Below, in pieces: positions 15,980-25,165 of a DNA stretch of 36,191 nt. Under the pieces are notes generated by a model, which was not told where the DNA came from, did no database searches, and was given only the letters and a program-made list of their open reading frames with translations. This stretch comes from Verrucomicrobiota bacterium (GTDB lineage Bacteria; Verrucomicrobiota; Verrucomicrobiia; Limisphaerales; UBA11358), in NCBI GenBank assembly GCA_028873125.1, contig JAGWMQ010000021.1, forward strand, positions 1 to 36,191, given 5' to 3'. Within the stretch, counting starts at the first letter, position 1. The number at the start of each line of letters is the position of its first letter. Position numbers and translations under genes: made by a program.

Positions 15980-17809
15980 ATGGCACAGAGCGACAGACAC
16001 AATTACGACGAGAGCAAGATCAAGACCTTGTCCTCGCTGGAGCACATCCGGCTCCGCACCGGCATGTATATCGGGCGCGTCGGCAATGGCAGCCATTACG
16101 ACGACGGCTGCTACATCCTGCTCAAGGAGGTCATTGACAACGCCGTGGACGAATACATCATGGGCTTTGGGCGCGAAATCGAGCTGAAGATCGAGGGCCG
16201 CCAGGTCAGCGTCCGGGATTTTGGCCGGGGCATCCCGCTGGGCAAGGTCGTGGACTGCGTCTCCAAGATCAACACCGGCGCCAAATACAACGACGACGTG
16301 TTCCAGTTCAGCGTCGGCCTCAACGGCGTGGGCACCAAGGCGGTGAACGCGCTGTCCAGGACGTTTCTGGTGCGCAGCCACCGGGACGGGAAATTCGCCG
16401 AGGCCAGTTTCAAGCAGGGCAAGCTCAAACACGAGGATACCGGCCGGACCCGCGAGCCGAACGGCACGTTCATCGAATTCGAGCCGGACCCGGACATTTT
16501 TCCCGAAACGGAGTACCGGCCCGAATTCGTCGAACGCCGCCTGCGCCATTACAGCTATCTCAACACCGGGCTGAAACTGATTTACAACGGCAAGACCTTT
16601 CAGTCACGCCACGGCCTGATGGACCTGGTGATGGAAGACCTCGCCGGCGACGGCAGCGAGCCGATCTATCCGCCGCTCCATTACGCGGGCAAGACGCTGG
16701 AATTTTGCTTCACCCACAGCAACAGCCGCTATGGCGAGACGTTTTATTCCTTTGTCAACGGCCAATACACCAGCGACGGCGGGACGCACTTGAGCGCGTT
16801 CCGGGAAGGATTGCTCAAATCGGTCAACGAGTTTGCCAACGGCAGATTCGACGGCGACGACGTGCGGGAGGCCATGGTCGGCGCGGTGGCCATCCGCTTG
16901 AAAGACCCGGTGTTCGAGTCGCAGACCAAAAACAAGCTCGGCAACACGGAAATCCGCACCGAACTGGTCAACAGCGTCCGCGAGGAATTGCTGCATTTCT
17001 TCCAGCGCAACAAGGCCATCGCCGACCGCATCGTCGAGAAGGTCAAGGACACCCAGCAGTTGCGGAAGGAATTGCAGGCGGTCAAGAAGCTCGCGCGCGA
17101 ACGCGCCAAGGCCATCACTCTCCGCATCCCGCAGCTCAAGGACTGCAAGAATCATTACGACAAGCGGAAGGAGAAGGGCAAGGGTTCGATGCTGTTCATC
17201 TGCGAAGGCCAGTCCGCCGCCGGCTCGATCACCAGTTGCCGCGACGTGAACAATCAGGCGGTGTTCGTCCTCAAAGGCAAGCCGCTCAACGTCTGGGACC
17301 TCAACCGCGACGTGATGTATAAAAACGACGAGATGTATAACCTGATGCAAAGCCTCAACATCGAGGACCATCTCGAGGGCCTGCGTTACGAAAAGGTGAT
17401 CCTGGCCACCGACGCCGACGTGGATGGGATGCACATCCGCAATTTGATGATCGCGTATTTCTTCAAGTTCTTCGAGCAACTCGTCCACGACGGGCACGTT
17501 TACGTTTTGGAAACGCCGCTGTTCCGCGTGCGCAACAAGGAGAAAACCACTTATTGTTACAGCGACACCGAGCGCGACGCGGCGGTGAAGGCACTGGGCG
17601 GCAAGCCGGAGATCACGCGGTTCAAAGGCCTCGGTGAGATCAGCCCGAAGGAATTTGCGCAGTTCATCGGCAAGCAAATGCGCTTGAGCAAGGTGGAATA
17701 CGCCCCGCGCGCCGAGTCCGCGCCGATCCTCAATTTTTACATGGGCAAGAACACGCCGGAGCGGAAGGACTACATCATGGAACGCCTCGTCGTGCCGGCG
17801 GAGGAGTGA
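15980..17809 (+). CDS. parE: DNA topoisomerase IV (type IIA) subunit B, ATPase
   Basis: The protein has 609 residues. The GHKL ATPase domain shows LEHIRLRTGMYIGR at about 20-33, the N-box E50-V-I-D-N54, D80-F-G-R-G and LNGVGTKAVNALS at 114-126. The transducer domain follows. The TOPRIM domain has ICEGQSAAGSI, LKGKPLNVWD and the metal-binding DADVDGMHI. The end (RFKGLGEIS, GKNTPERKDYI) is complete. With ParC it forms the ATP-driven tetramer that decatenates chromosomes. The TOPRIM motif reads EGQSA where most gyrase/Topo IV B subunits have EGDSA. The catalytic Glu and the later Asp pair are kept, so activity is expected. The next gene, parC, starts about 40 bases downstream, which is a normal operon layout. 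Annotation as a gyrase-B paralogue is the alternative. No Shine-Dalgarno is seen before ATG 15980. Confidence 0.93.
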   Translation: MAQSDRHNYDESKIKTLSSLEHIRLRTGMYIGRVGNGSHYDDGCYILLKEVIDNAVDEYIMGFGREIELKIEGRQVSVRDFGRGIPLGKVVDCVSKINTGAKYNDDVFQFSVGLNGVGTKAVNALSRTFLVRSHRDGKFAEASFKQGKLKHEDTGRTREPNGTFIEFEPDPDIFPETEYRPEFVERRLRHYSYLNTGLKLIYNGKTFQSRHGLMDLVMEDLAGDGSEPIYPPLHYAGKTLEFCFTHSNSRYGETFYSFVNGQYTSDGGTHLSAFREGLLKSVNEFANGRFDGDDVREAMVGAVAIRLKDPVFESQTKNKLGNTEIRTELVNSVREELLHFFQRNKAIADRIVEKVKDTQQLRKELQAVKKLARERAKAITLRIPQLKDCKNHYDKRKEKGKGSMLFICEGQSAAGSITSCRDVNNQAVFVLKGKPLNVWDLNRDVMYKNDEMYNLMQSLNIEDHLEGLRYEKVILATDADVDGMHIRNLMIAYFFKFFEQLVHDGHVYVLETPLFRVRNKEKTTYCYSDTERDAAVKALGGKPEITRFKGLGEISPKEFAQFIGKQMRLSKVEYAPRAESAPILNFYMGKNTPERKDYIMERLVVPAEE

Positions 17810-17848
17810 ACGTCACTTCGGCCGCGGCCTTTCAACTCATTTCAGCCA

Positions 17849-19948
17849 GTGAAACAAAAGAATCAATCGAACCAGGCGGAGTGGCCCATTCCAGGCGCCA
17901 CCCCCGCGAAGAACACCGGGAAAGCCGGCGGCAACGGCCAATCACACGTGCTGGCGGAGAAAATGCCCCAAACCCACATGCACCGCCCGTTCGACCCCAA
18001 GAAGACCGAGGCGGCGCTGCACCGGAGGGTGGACCGGGGATTTTTGGATTACGCCAGCTACGTCATCCGTGACCGCGCAATTCCCAATCTCGCCGACGGC
18101 CTCAAGCCGGTGCAGCGGCGCATTTTGTGGGCGATGCATCGCAACGACGACGGGCGGTTCACCAAGGTCGCCAACGTCGTGGGCGACACGATGAAATTTC
18201 ATCCCCACGGCGACGCCTCCATCGGCGAAGCGCTGGTGGTGCTGGCCAACAAACGTTACCTCATCGAAGGCCAGGGCAATTTCGGCAACCTCTTCACCGG
18301 CGACCCCGCCGCGGCGCCCCGTTACATCGAGTGTCGGCTCACGGAACTGGCGCGCACGGAACTGTTCAACGACGAAATCACGCAACTGGTGTCCAGCTAC
18401 GACGGGCGCAACCAGGAACCGGTGGCGTTGCCCTCCAAACTGCCGTTGACGCTGATGCTGGGCGCCGAAGGCATCGCGGTCGGATTGTCCGCGCGGATCC
18501 TGCCGCACAATTTTCCGGAGCTGCTGGAGGCGCAGATGGCCATCCTCAAGAAACAGCCGTTCAAGTGCCTGCCGGATTTTGCCACCGGCGGACTGATGGA
18601 CGCGCGCGATTATCGGGACGGCCGCGGCAGCGTCAAGGTCCGCGCCCGCATTAAGGCCAAGGACGAAGCCACCGTGCTCATCACGGAAATCCCGCCCACG
18701 ACCACGACCGATTCGCTCATCGCCTCCATCGAAGACGCCGTGCGCAAGGGCAAGCTCAAGGTCAAGTCCATCAACGACTTCACGTCCGAGAGCGTCGAGA
18801 TCGAGATCAAATGCCCGTCCGGTGTGGATGCCGAAAAAATGGTGGACGCGCTCTACGCCTTCACGGATTGCGAGGTGACGATCGCCAGCCGCATCGTGGT
18901 CATCAAGGACGACCGCCCCGTCGAACTCACGGTCAGCGAGGTGTTGCGCGAGAACACGGGGCAACTGGTCGCCATCCTCAAGCGCGAACTGGAATTGCGG
19001 GAGCAGAAGCTGCAGGACGAACTGCACTACCGCACGCTGGAGCGCATCTTCATCGAGGAGCGCATTTACAAGCTGATCGAGAAATGCAGGACCAACGAGG
19101 CCGTGGTGGCTGCGGTTTATGACGGTTTCAATCCCTTCACGAAGGAACTGGTGCGCGGGCTGGCGGACGCGGACGTGGACCGGCTGCTGCAGGTTCGCAT
19201 CCGCCGCATCTCGCTGTTCGACATCCACCAGCACCGCGAGCAGATGGAGAAGGTCAAGACCGACCTGGCCGAGACGCGCAAAAACCTCAAGAACCTGACG
19301 AAATACGTCATCGGCCACCTGGAGGCGCTGTTGGAAAAGTATGGCCCGCAATACCCGCGCCTGACCACGAAGTCGGCGCGCCACGAGGAAGTGGACGCGA
19401 AGGCCGCGGCCTTCAAGGCGTTCAAGGTGGCCTACGATCGCGAAACCGGCTACGTCGGTCACAAGGTCAACGGCGAGGAGTTCAAGCTGGAATGCACGAA
19501 GTTCGATAAGGTCCTGCTGGTGTTCAAGGACGGAACCTACAAGATGACCGATCTCCCGGAAAAACAGTTCGTCGGCCCGGACCTGTTTTACTGCGGCCTG
19601 CCCGAGCGCGACCGGGTGTTCACCTGCGCCTACACGAACCGCGACGCCAGCTACCTCAAGCGTTTCACGTTCGGCGGCATGATCCTGAACAAGGCCTATT
19701 GCTGCATTCAGGAAAAATCGCGCCTCCTGTTCTTCGCCCCGGATACGCCTCCGAATCTCTACGTGCGTTACAAACCCGCGCCGCACCAGAAAATCAGCCA
19801 GCAGACCTGCCGGCCGTCCGACATTGAAGTGAAAGGCGCCAAATCCCGCGGCCGGCAGATTTCCATCAAGGACATCGCCTCGGTCACCGCTCAACCCACG
19901 CGCGGCTGGGATGAGAAGGCGACCACCACCCGGATCGTCTTTGTCTGA
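17849..19948 (+). CDS. parC: DNA topoisomerase IV (type IIA) subunit A
   Basis: The protein has 699 residues from GTG 17849. The breakage-reunion domain begins at FLDYASYVIRDRAIPNLADG and contains KFHPHGDASIGEALV and the active-site Tyr at residue 159 in APRYIEC. The tower domain and long coiled coil (LKRELELREQKLQDELHYR) follow, then a reduced C-terminal domain ending TTRIVFV. At the position of the quinolone-related Ser (GyrA Ser83 of E. coli) this protein has Ala (residue 123), as some Topo IV A subunits do. The first 38 residues are polar and low in complexity. ATG 17963, with GGAG 4 bases upstream, is a realistic alternative start giving 661 residues. It lies in an operon with parE and is followed by a 217-base gap containing the promoter of the next gene. 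Confidence 0.92.
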   Translation: MKQKNQSNQAEWPIPGATPAKNTGKAGGNGQSHVLAEKMPQTHMHRPFDPKKTEAALHRRVDRGFLDYASYVIRDRAIPNLADGLKPVQRRILWAMHRNDDGRFTKVANVVGDTMKFHPHGDASIGEALVVLANKRYLIEGQGNFGNLFTGDPAAAPRYIECRLTELARTELFNDEITQLVSSYDGRNQEPVALPSKLPLTLMLGAEGIAVGLSARILPHNFPELLEAQMAILKKQPFKCLPDFATGGLMDARDYRDGRGSVKVRARIKAKDEATVLITEIPPTTTTDSLIASIEDAVRKGKLKVKSINDFTSESVEIEIKCPSGVDAEKMVDALYAFTDCEVTIASRIVVIKDDRPVELTVSEVLRENTGQLVAILKRELELREQKLQDELHYRTLERIFIEERIYKLIEKCRTNEAVVAAVYDGFNPFTKELVRGLADADVDRLLQVRIRRISLFDIHQHREQMEKVKTDLAETRKNLKNLTKYVIGHLEALLEKYGPQYPRLTTKSARHEEVDAKAAAFKAFKVAYDRETGYVGHKVNGEEFKLECTKFDKVLLVFKDGTYKMTDLPEKQFVGPDLFYCGLPERDRVFTCAYTNRDASYLKRFTFGGMILNKAYCCIQEKSRLLFFAPDTPPNLYVRYKPAPHQKISQQTCRPSDIEVKGAKSRGRQISIKDIASVTAQPTRGWDEKATTTRIVFV

Positions 19949-20014
19949 GGTTGGATTATTCTGCATCAAAATAGGCCCGACGAAACAGCGCCGTCTTTCA
20001 TAAGCAGATTTGAA

Positions 20015-20043
20015 TTGACGTTAGACATCCGCCGTTCTAGTTT
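20015..20043 (+). promoter_or_regulatory. Candidate sigma-70 promoter of the delta-60/Calx-beta protein
   Basis: TTGACG at 20015-20020, a 17-base spacer and TAGTTT at 20038-20043 form the best promoter match in the window. Transcription would start near 20050 and leave a leader of about 115 bases before ATG 20166. It is well placed after the parC stop at 19948. Confidence 0.5.
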
Positions 20044-20155
20044 GGATTCACACGCGCCTTGGCCGCGAGGCTTGACTGAGTGCGAACAGCGGCAAGGTGC
20101 TTTGTCCGCGGCGAACCGCCCGACTTGGATCGTGTCAAAGGACTTCTCCCGGTTT

Positions 20156-20159
20156 GGAG
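20156..20159 (+). promoter_or_regulatory. Ribosome binding site that sets the start at 20166
   Basis: GGAG lies 6 bases before ATG 20166 and immediately precedes the signal peptide. It favours this start over the in-frame ATG at 20097. Confidence 0.6.
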
Positions 20160-20165
20160 ACGGAC

Positions 20166-23100
20166 ATGAAACGAAGCTGCAGCGCGAAGCGTTTGGCATG
20201 GCACGCCTCAACGGCTTGCGCGCTGGCGTGCTGCTTGGCGACATCGGCGCACGCACAGTGGGTGAGTTTGGACCCGGCATTCCCCGCTGGCGCCGGCCCG
20301 GACAACGTTGTCGTAACCCTCGCCCTTCAATCCGACGGCCGCGCGCTGATCGGCGGCTACTTCACCAACGTCAGCGGCGTGCCGCAGGCGTATCTTGCTC
20401 GGCTCGACACCAACGGCGCCGTGGACGTTACGTTCGCGCCCAAACTCGATACCCGGCCGTCATCCATTCAATTGCTGCCGGGCGGAGGGGGTTTTATTTT
20501 CGGCGAATTCACCAATGTCAACGGCATCTTTCGCCCGGGTTTGGCGCGGTTGCTGGAAAATGGCGCGCTGGACACCAGTTTCGTTCCGCCCGCCACCATT
20601 AATCCCTCGGTCGGGGTGGAGGCCATGGCTGCGGCAGACGGCTCGGTGTTTGTCACCGGCTTCTTCACCAACCTGAGCAACCTCCCGCGCATCCATGTGG
20701 CGCGGTTGCTCACCGACGGCTCGGTGGACCCGGCCTTCCAGTCTCCGTTCACACCAGCCCAAACCGCTTTCGTTCGCGCCGTGCAAGCCAACGGGCAGCC
20801 TTTCATCTCCGGCTTCTTCACAAATGTCGCGGGCGTGGCAACGACGAATCTCGTCCGGCTGAACCTGGACGGCTCGGTGGACCCGTCGTTCCAATCCAGC
20901 CTCTCGCCCGACGAGCAGGTCTCCCGCGTGCTGTTGCTGCCGGACGGCGGGTTGTTGGTCTCTACCGCCGGTCCTTTCGGTATTTGGCCTCCGCTTCCAG
21001 AACAGCAACAGTTGGTCCGGCTCAATCCCGACGGCTCAGTGGATTCAACTTTCAACGTCACGTTTCCGGTGGGTGGTTTTCTTTTCCCCTTCGGGATTTC
21101 CGCGATGGCGTTGCAGGCGGACGGTAAAATCCTCCTCGGCGGTGGCTTCCTGGATGTCAATGGCGCGCCGCGTGCCAAGATCGCCCGCCTCGAACCGGAT
21201 GGCACGCTGGATTATTGCTTTGATGTGTCCTTCAGCGCGGATTTGTATCCGCTCGCCCTGGCCGCGGAATCTGATGGCGGCGTTCTGGTGGGCGGCTCCT
21301 TCGCGGGTTTGCAAGGCCAGCGGCATCCCAACTTGCTGCGGCTTTTGCCAGCCACGAACTGCGCTCCGGGCGTGATTCAAATGGCGGTGCCCACGCTGAC
21401 CACCCGCGAGGACGAACCGGAGGTCGTCGTCCCAGTCGTGCGGCAGGGCGGCGCGGATTTGGGCCAGACCGTTCAATTCAGCACGCGAGACGGTTCGGCC
21501 CGGGGAGGCGTGGATTTCGACCCCGTGAGCGGCACCCTGCACTTCGCGCCCGGCGAACGCAGCCAGTCCATCAGCATCCCGCTCTTCCACGATAATACCG
21601 CCGACGGGCCGGAAACGTTTCAGGTCATTTTGAGCCAGCCCGGCGGCGGAGCGACGCTGGGCGATTTGACCAATACGACGGTGGTTATCAAAGATTTTCC
21701 GCCGGGAATCGCCGGGTCGCCGGACACGAATTACGTCGTGCGCTTGGACGGCCCGGTGCAGGCGATCCTGCCGCTGACCGACGGCCGCGCGATCATCGCC
21801 GGCGCGTTCAGCAATGTGGACGGGCAGTTCTGTCCAAACTTGGCCCGACTTCAGCCCGACGGCGCGCGCGACACCAACTTCGCGCGCGCGGTGCCCCTCG
21901 ATGGAGACGTGGAGTCGCTGGCGCTGGATGCGCAGGGCCGGCTCCTGGTCGCCGGCAATTTTCAGCACGTGGACGGTGTCTGGCAACCTGGATTGGCCCG
22001 ATTCGAAAGCGACGGCTCGCTGGATGCTTCGTTCACGCCTTTCAACGGATGGTTCACCAATTATTACGCGCCTCAAATGACGGCAGTGGCCGTCTTGCCT
22101 GACGACAATATTGTCTGCGGCGGCTCTGTTCCGTCGGGAAATTACAGGACCAGCGCACTGCTTAAATTTTCGCCCAGCGGCGTGTTGGACGAAACGTTCA
22201 CCAACCAGATGGCCGCCAGCGCCCAGGTGATGGCACTCCTGCCGCATTCGGATGGCGATTTCTATGCGCTCGGCGCCGGCTTGGGCAGCGCGGTCGTGCG
22301 GTTGCACGAAGATGGATCGTTGGACTTTAATTTCATTCCGCGGGCGGATTGGCAGTTCGAGTTTACCGACAGCCGTGTGGGTTTGCTGCCCGACGGACGT
22401 GTTGTGGCCGCGGGCTTTCCCTTCCCCTCAATCGTGTTCAGCGGCGACTCTGGCAACTCGCAGACCCAGCCGCCCGTTTGGCGCCTGAACCCGGACGGCT
22501 CGGGTGACGTGGGATTCGCGCTGCCGGCCACCGCCAGCCCTTGGGGCCAGCTCCAGTCGGTGGATGCGTTGAGCGTTTCTCCTGACGGCGAAGTTTTAAT
22601 CGCCGGCTATTTCGCAGGCTCGACCAATTTCGCCTCGACGCTTGCCCGCCTGCACGCGGATGGCTCGTGGGACCTGAGCTTCAACCAAGGCACCGGCCTG
22701 AAGCCGCGCCCGGCGGCATACGGATACACCGCCGTCAATGCGCTCGAAGCATTGCCGGCCGGCGGCTGGCTTTTGGGTGGAGATTTTGGCGGCTACGACG
22801 GGTTCAACCAGCCGTATCTCGTGAAGCTGTCGCCGGAAGCGGTCTCGCAGCCGCTCACCTTCCAGTTCACCGTGACGAACGTGATCGTCGGGGAAACCAA
22901 CGGCCCGATCGCGCTGGAGGTCCGCCGCAACGGTGACGCCAGCAACCCGGCCAGTGTGACGGTGAGCACTCAGGACGGCACGGCCGTCGCCGGACTGAAT
23001 TATCAGCCCCTCGACGAGACCCTCGCGTTCGCGCCCGGCGTCTGGAGCCGGACGTTGACGGTGAACATTTTGGATGACGGCATCGCCGACGGCACGCGGC

Positions 23101-25040
23101 AATTCACCGTGGCGCTGTCAGATCCTACGGGCGGCTACGAGCTGGCGCAGCCGGACGTGGTGACGGTCAGCGTCTCGAACGATGACACCGCCGTCGAATT
23201 CACCGCCGACCAGTTCCACGCCGTCCAGCAGGACGGATTCGCGATGGCGGCGGTCAAATGGAGCGGGCTGATTTCAACCGGATTGCAGGCGGTGGTCAAC
23301 ATCGTGCCGGTCACCGGCAGCGCCTCCGATCTGGGTATTTCCAGCCTGACCATTCCCTGCCGCTTCGGGACCAATTGGTTTCGCATCCCGATCACCGACA
23401 GCCCACAGCACGGACCGACCCGGGAATTTCAGTTGAACCTCGTTACATTAGGCCGGGTGATCGCCGGCCCGCGCGCCAGCGCCGAGTTGCTCCTGGACGA
23501 CTTGAACTACCCGACCAGTCCTGCGCGTGGTGTGGCGGGCGTGGTTGAGGCGATGGCCAACGCGCCGGGCGGCGGCGTTTATCTGGCGGGCGACTTCACC
23601 GGCGTGAACGGCGTGCCGCTCATCCGCGTGGCGCGGCTGCTGCCCGACGGCGAAGTGGACGCGGACTTCGATCCGGGCGCGGGCCCCAACGCCGACGTGA
23701 CCGCCCTGGCCGTGCAACCGGCGGACGGCAAGGTTCTCATCGCCGGGGACTTTAGCGCCGTGGACGGCGTGCCGCGCGCGGGTCTGGCGCGGTTGGAAAC
23801 CGACGGTTCGCTTGACGCCTCGTTCGATCCCGGCTTGGGCGCGCAAAGCACGAATGGAAAGCCGTTCATAAACGCGCTACTGCCGCAAAGCGACGGGAGC
23901 GTGTATGTGGCGGGTGACTTTGTTTCCTTCAATGACCATGCCAGTTACTTGATCGCCGAGTTGAACGCCAGCGGCGGCGTTGACCCGACCTTTTCCTCTC
24001 CGTTCATTCCGCCACTCATTACGCCCCGGCCACTTCCCCTCCCGCCGATTTGGTACCCGTGGACTAATAAGCCGCCGGCTTGGCTCCAATCGACCGATAG
24101 TGGTTGGGTCGTCACAGCATCAGGGTTAACGGCCCTAGTCCAGCAGCCGGACGGCAAGCTCGTCGCGGCAATTTATCCGGGGCGACTCGTTCGGCTGGAT
24201 CTCGACGGACTGTTGGACACCAGTTTTGCAACCAACTACGTTTTGCCTAACCCCATTTTTGACGCTGGCTCTCTGACGCTCTCTCCAGAAGGCAAACTAC
24301 TCGCTGGCAGTCATGGCCTTTATCCCGCTGGTTTGCGCTACTGGTACTACGCGGCGGGAGTTTCCACCAACTGGCTGGCGGTTCAACAATTCACCGCCAA
24401 CGGCCAGGCCGACACGAGTTTCAGACTCCGCAACGTTCCGCCGATTTACTTCGCTTCTTCTGACATTCGCCAGCTTCTCGTTCAACCTGACGGCCGCATT
24501 CTGTTTTCTGCGGCGATTTACACCAACAAACCCAGCCTGCTTCCCGCGTCTTCGGAACCCGATGTGGCCATCATCGGCCGGTTGCTCCCGGACGGCGCCT
24601 GGGACAGCAGTTTCCAAATGCTGACCTGTGCGCTGCCGCTTTTGCACGAATGGCCCGGGCCATTGTGGTTCAATGTTCCGCCGCTTTCCACGCCGGTGCT
24701 GTCCCGCACACCACCGACGGCTTCGCTGACGCTCCAGCCCAACGGCGTGTTGGTGCTGGCGGGCGCGTTTGATTCGGTCAACGGCCAGCCGCGCCGCCGC
24801 CTGGCGCGCGTGAACCCGGACGGCAAGGTGCGCGGGCGGCTGATTTTGACTCTGACCGGCGGCAATCCCCTGCGCCTTATGCTGCCGCCCGAAGTCGAAG
24901 CGCCCTATGTGATTCAGACCTCGACAGACCTCGTCCACTGGTCGGATTGGCTGGAGGACGATTATCCCTGGTGGCCTTATGATTTGCCGCTTCCCCCCGA
25001 CGACGGCGCCAGGTTTTTCCGGGCGCAGCCTGTCCGATGA
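20166..25040 (+). CDS. Giant secreted protein: three blocks of seven delta-60 repeats with Calx-beta domains
   Basis: The product has about 1624 residues. A signal peptide (MKRSCSAKRLAWHAST, then ACALACCLATSAHAQ) is followed by units of the pattern DGxxLxGGxFxxVNGxxxxxLARLxxDGSLDxSF, the delta-60 repeat. I count seven units at about residues 46-400, a Calx-beta domain at about 408-512 (TREDEPEVVVPVVRQGG), seven units at about 523-895, a second Calx-beta domain at 898-1008 (GTAVAGLNYQPLDETLAF), a weaker third at 1010-1115, and seven more units at about 1121-1557. The C-terminal module ends at FFRAQPVR. Seven units per block suggests three seven-bladed propellers. No catalytic site is seen, and adhesion, ligand binding or a surface scaffold is more likely. 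Calx-beta domains often bind calcium. It is a single-gene transcript. Confidence 0.85.
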   Translation: MKRSCSAKRLAWHASTACALACCLATSAHAQWVSLDPAFPAGAGPDNVVVTLALQSDGRALIGGYFTNVSGVPQAYLARLDTNGAVDVTFAPKLDTRPSSIQLLPGGGGFIFGEFTNVNGIFRPGLARLLENGALDTSFVPPATINPSVGVEAMAAADGSVFVTGFFTNLSNLPRIHVARLLTDGSVDPAFQSPFTPAQTAFVRAVQANGQPFISGFFTNVAGVATTNLVRLNLDGSVDPSFQSSLSPDEQVSRVLLLPDGGLLVSTAGPFGIWPPLPEQQQLVRLNPDGSVDSTFNVTFPVGGFLFPFGISAMALQADGKILLGGGFLDVNGAPRAKIARLEPDGTLDYCFDVSFSADLYPLALAAESDGGVLVGGSFAGLQGQRHPNLLRLLPATNCAPGVIQMAVPTLTTREDEPEVVVPVVRQGGADLGQTVQFSTRDGSARGGVDFDPVSGTLHFAPGERSQSISIPLFHDNTADGPETFQVILSQPGGGATLGDLTNTTVVIKDFPPGIAGSPDTNYVVRLDGPVQAILPLTDGRAIIAGAFSNVDGQFCPNLARLQPDGARDTNFARAVPLDGDVESLALDAQGRLLVAGNFQHVDGVWQPGLARFESDGSLDASFTPFNGWFTNYYAPQMTAVAVLPDDNIVCGGSVPSGNYRTSALLKFSPSGVLDETFTNQMAASAQVMALLPHSDGDFYALGAGLGSAVVRLHEDGSLDFNFIPRADWQFEFTDSRVGLLPDGRVVAAGFPFPSIVFSGDSGNSQTQPPVWRLNPDGSGDVGFALPATASPWGQLQSVDALSVSPDGEVLIAGYFAGSTNFASTLARLHADGSWDLSFNQGTGLKPRPAAYGYTAVNALEALPAGGWLLGGDFGGYDGFNQPYLVKLSPEAVSQPLTFQFTVTNVIVGETNGPIALEVRRNGDASNPASVTVSTQDGTAVAGLNYQPLDETLAFAPGVWSRTLTVNILDDGIADGTRQFTVALSDPTGGYELAQPDVVTVSVSNDDTAVEFTADQFHAVQQDGFAMAAVKWSGLISTGLQAVVNIVPVTGSASDLGISSLTIPCRFGTNWFRIPITDSPQHGPTREFQLNLVTLGRVIAGPRASAELLLDDLNYPTSPARGVAGVVEAMANAPGGGVYLAGDFTGVNGVPLIRVARLLPDGEVDADFDPGAGPNADVTALAVQPADGKVLIAGDFSAVDGVPRAGLARLETDGSLDASFDPGLGAQSTNGKPFINALLPQSDGSVYVAGDFVSFNDHASYLIAELNASGGVDPTFSSPFIPPLITPRPLPLPPIWYPWTNKPPAWLQSTDSGWVVTASGLTALVQQPDGKLVAAIYPGRLVRLDLDGLLDTSFATNYVLPNPIFDAGSLTLSPEGKLLAGSHGLYPAGLRYWYYAAGVSTNWLAVQQFTANGQADTSFRLRNVPPIYFASSDIRQLLVQPDGRILFSAAIYTNKPSLLPASSEPDVAIIGRLLPDGAWDSSFQMLTCALPLLHEWPGPLWFNVPPLSTPVLSRTPPTASLTLQPNGVLVLAGAFDSVNGQPRRRLARVNPDGKVRGRLILTLTGGNPLRLMLPPEVEAPYVIQTSTDLVHWSDWLEDDYPWWPYDLPLPPDDGARFFRAQPVR

Positions 25041-25165
25041 CGAAAACACTGATCCTGACGCCGTCCAATTCTTTGGAATAGCGCGGTGATCGTTGGAGAG
25101 GAATCTGAATTCCGAATGCAGCCGGGCAAATCCGACGTCCGGTGTGTAGTGCTGGCACCGTCTGT
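25041..25165. other. Short convergent gap between the delta-60 protein and the GH106 gene
   Basis: These 125 bases hold no gene. Only small inverted repeats are visible (for example ATTC-TTTG-GAAT) and no convincing terminator. Confidence 0.4.

Noticed and set aside
15838-16137. 99-codon plus-strand ORF starting MDKHKVFAPFPIFK before parE
   Set aside because: The first 45 residues look protein-like, but the second half is an out-of-frame copy of the parE start with Arg/His-rich composition. No family is recognised.
17942-19969. 675-codon minus-strand ORF opposite parC
   Set aside because: It is a shadow of a highly conserved gene in GC-rich DNA. Its translation is rich in Arg, Val, Asp and Leu runs with no domain, while the plus strand encodes a complete ParC.
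20301-24830. Regular repeats that might be a CRISPR or tandem DNA array
   Set aside because: The periodicity is at the protein level (delta-60 units) with diverged DNA. There are no identical repeats or spacers.
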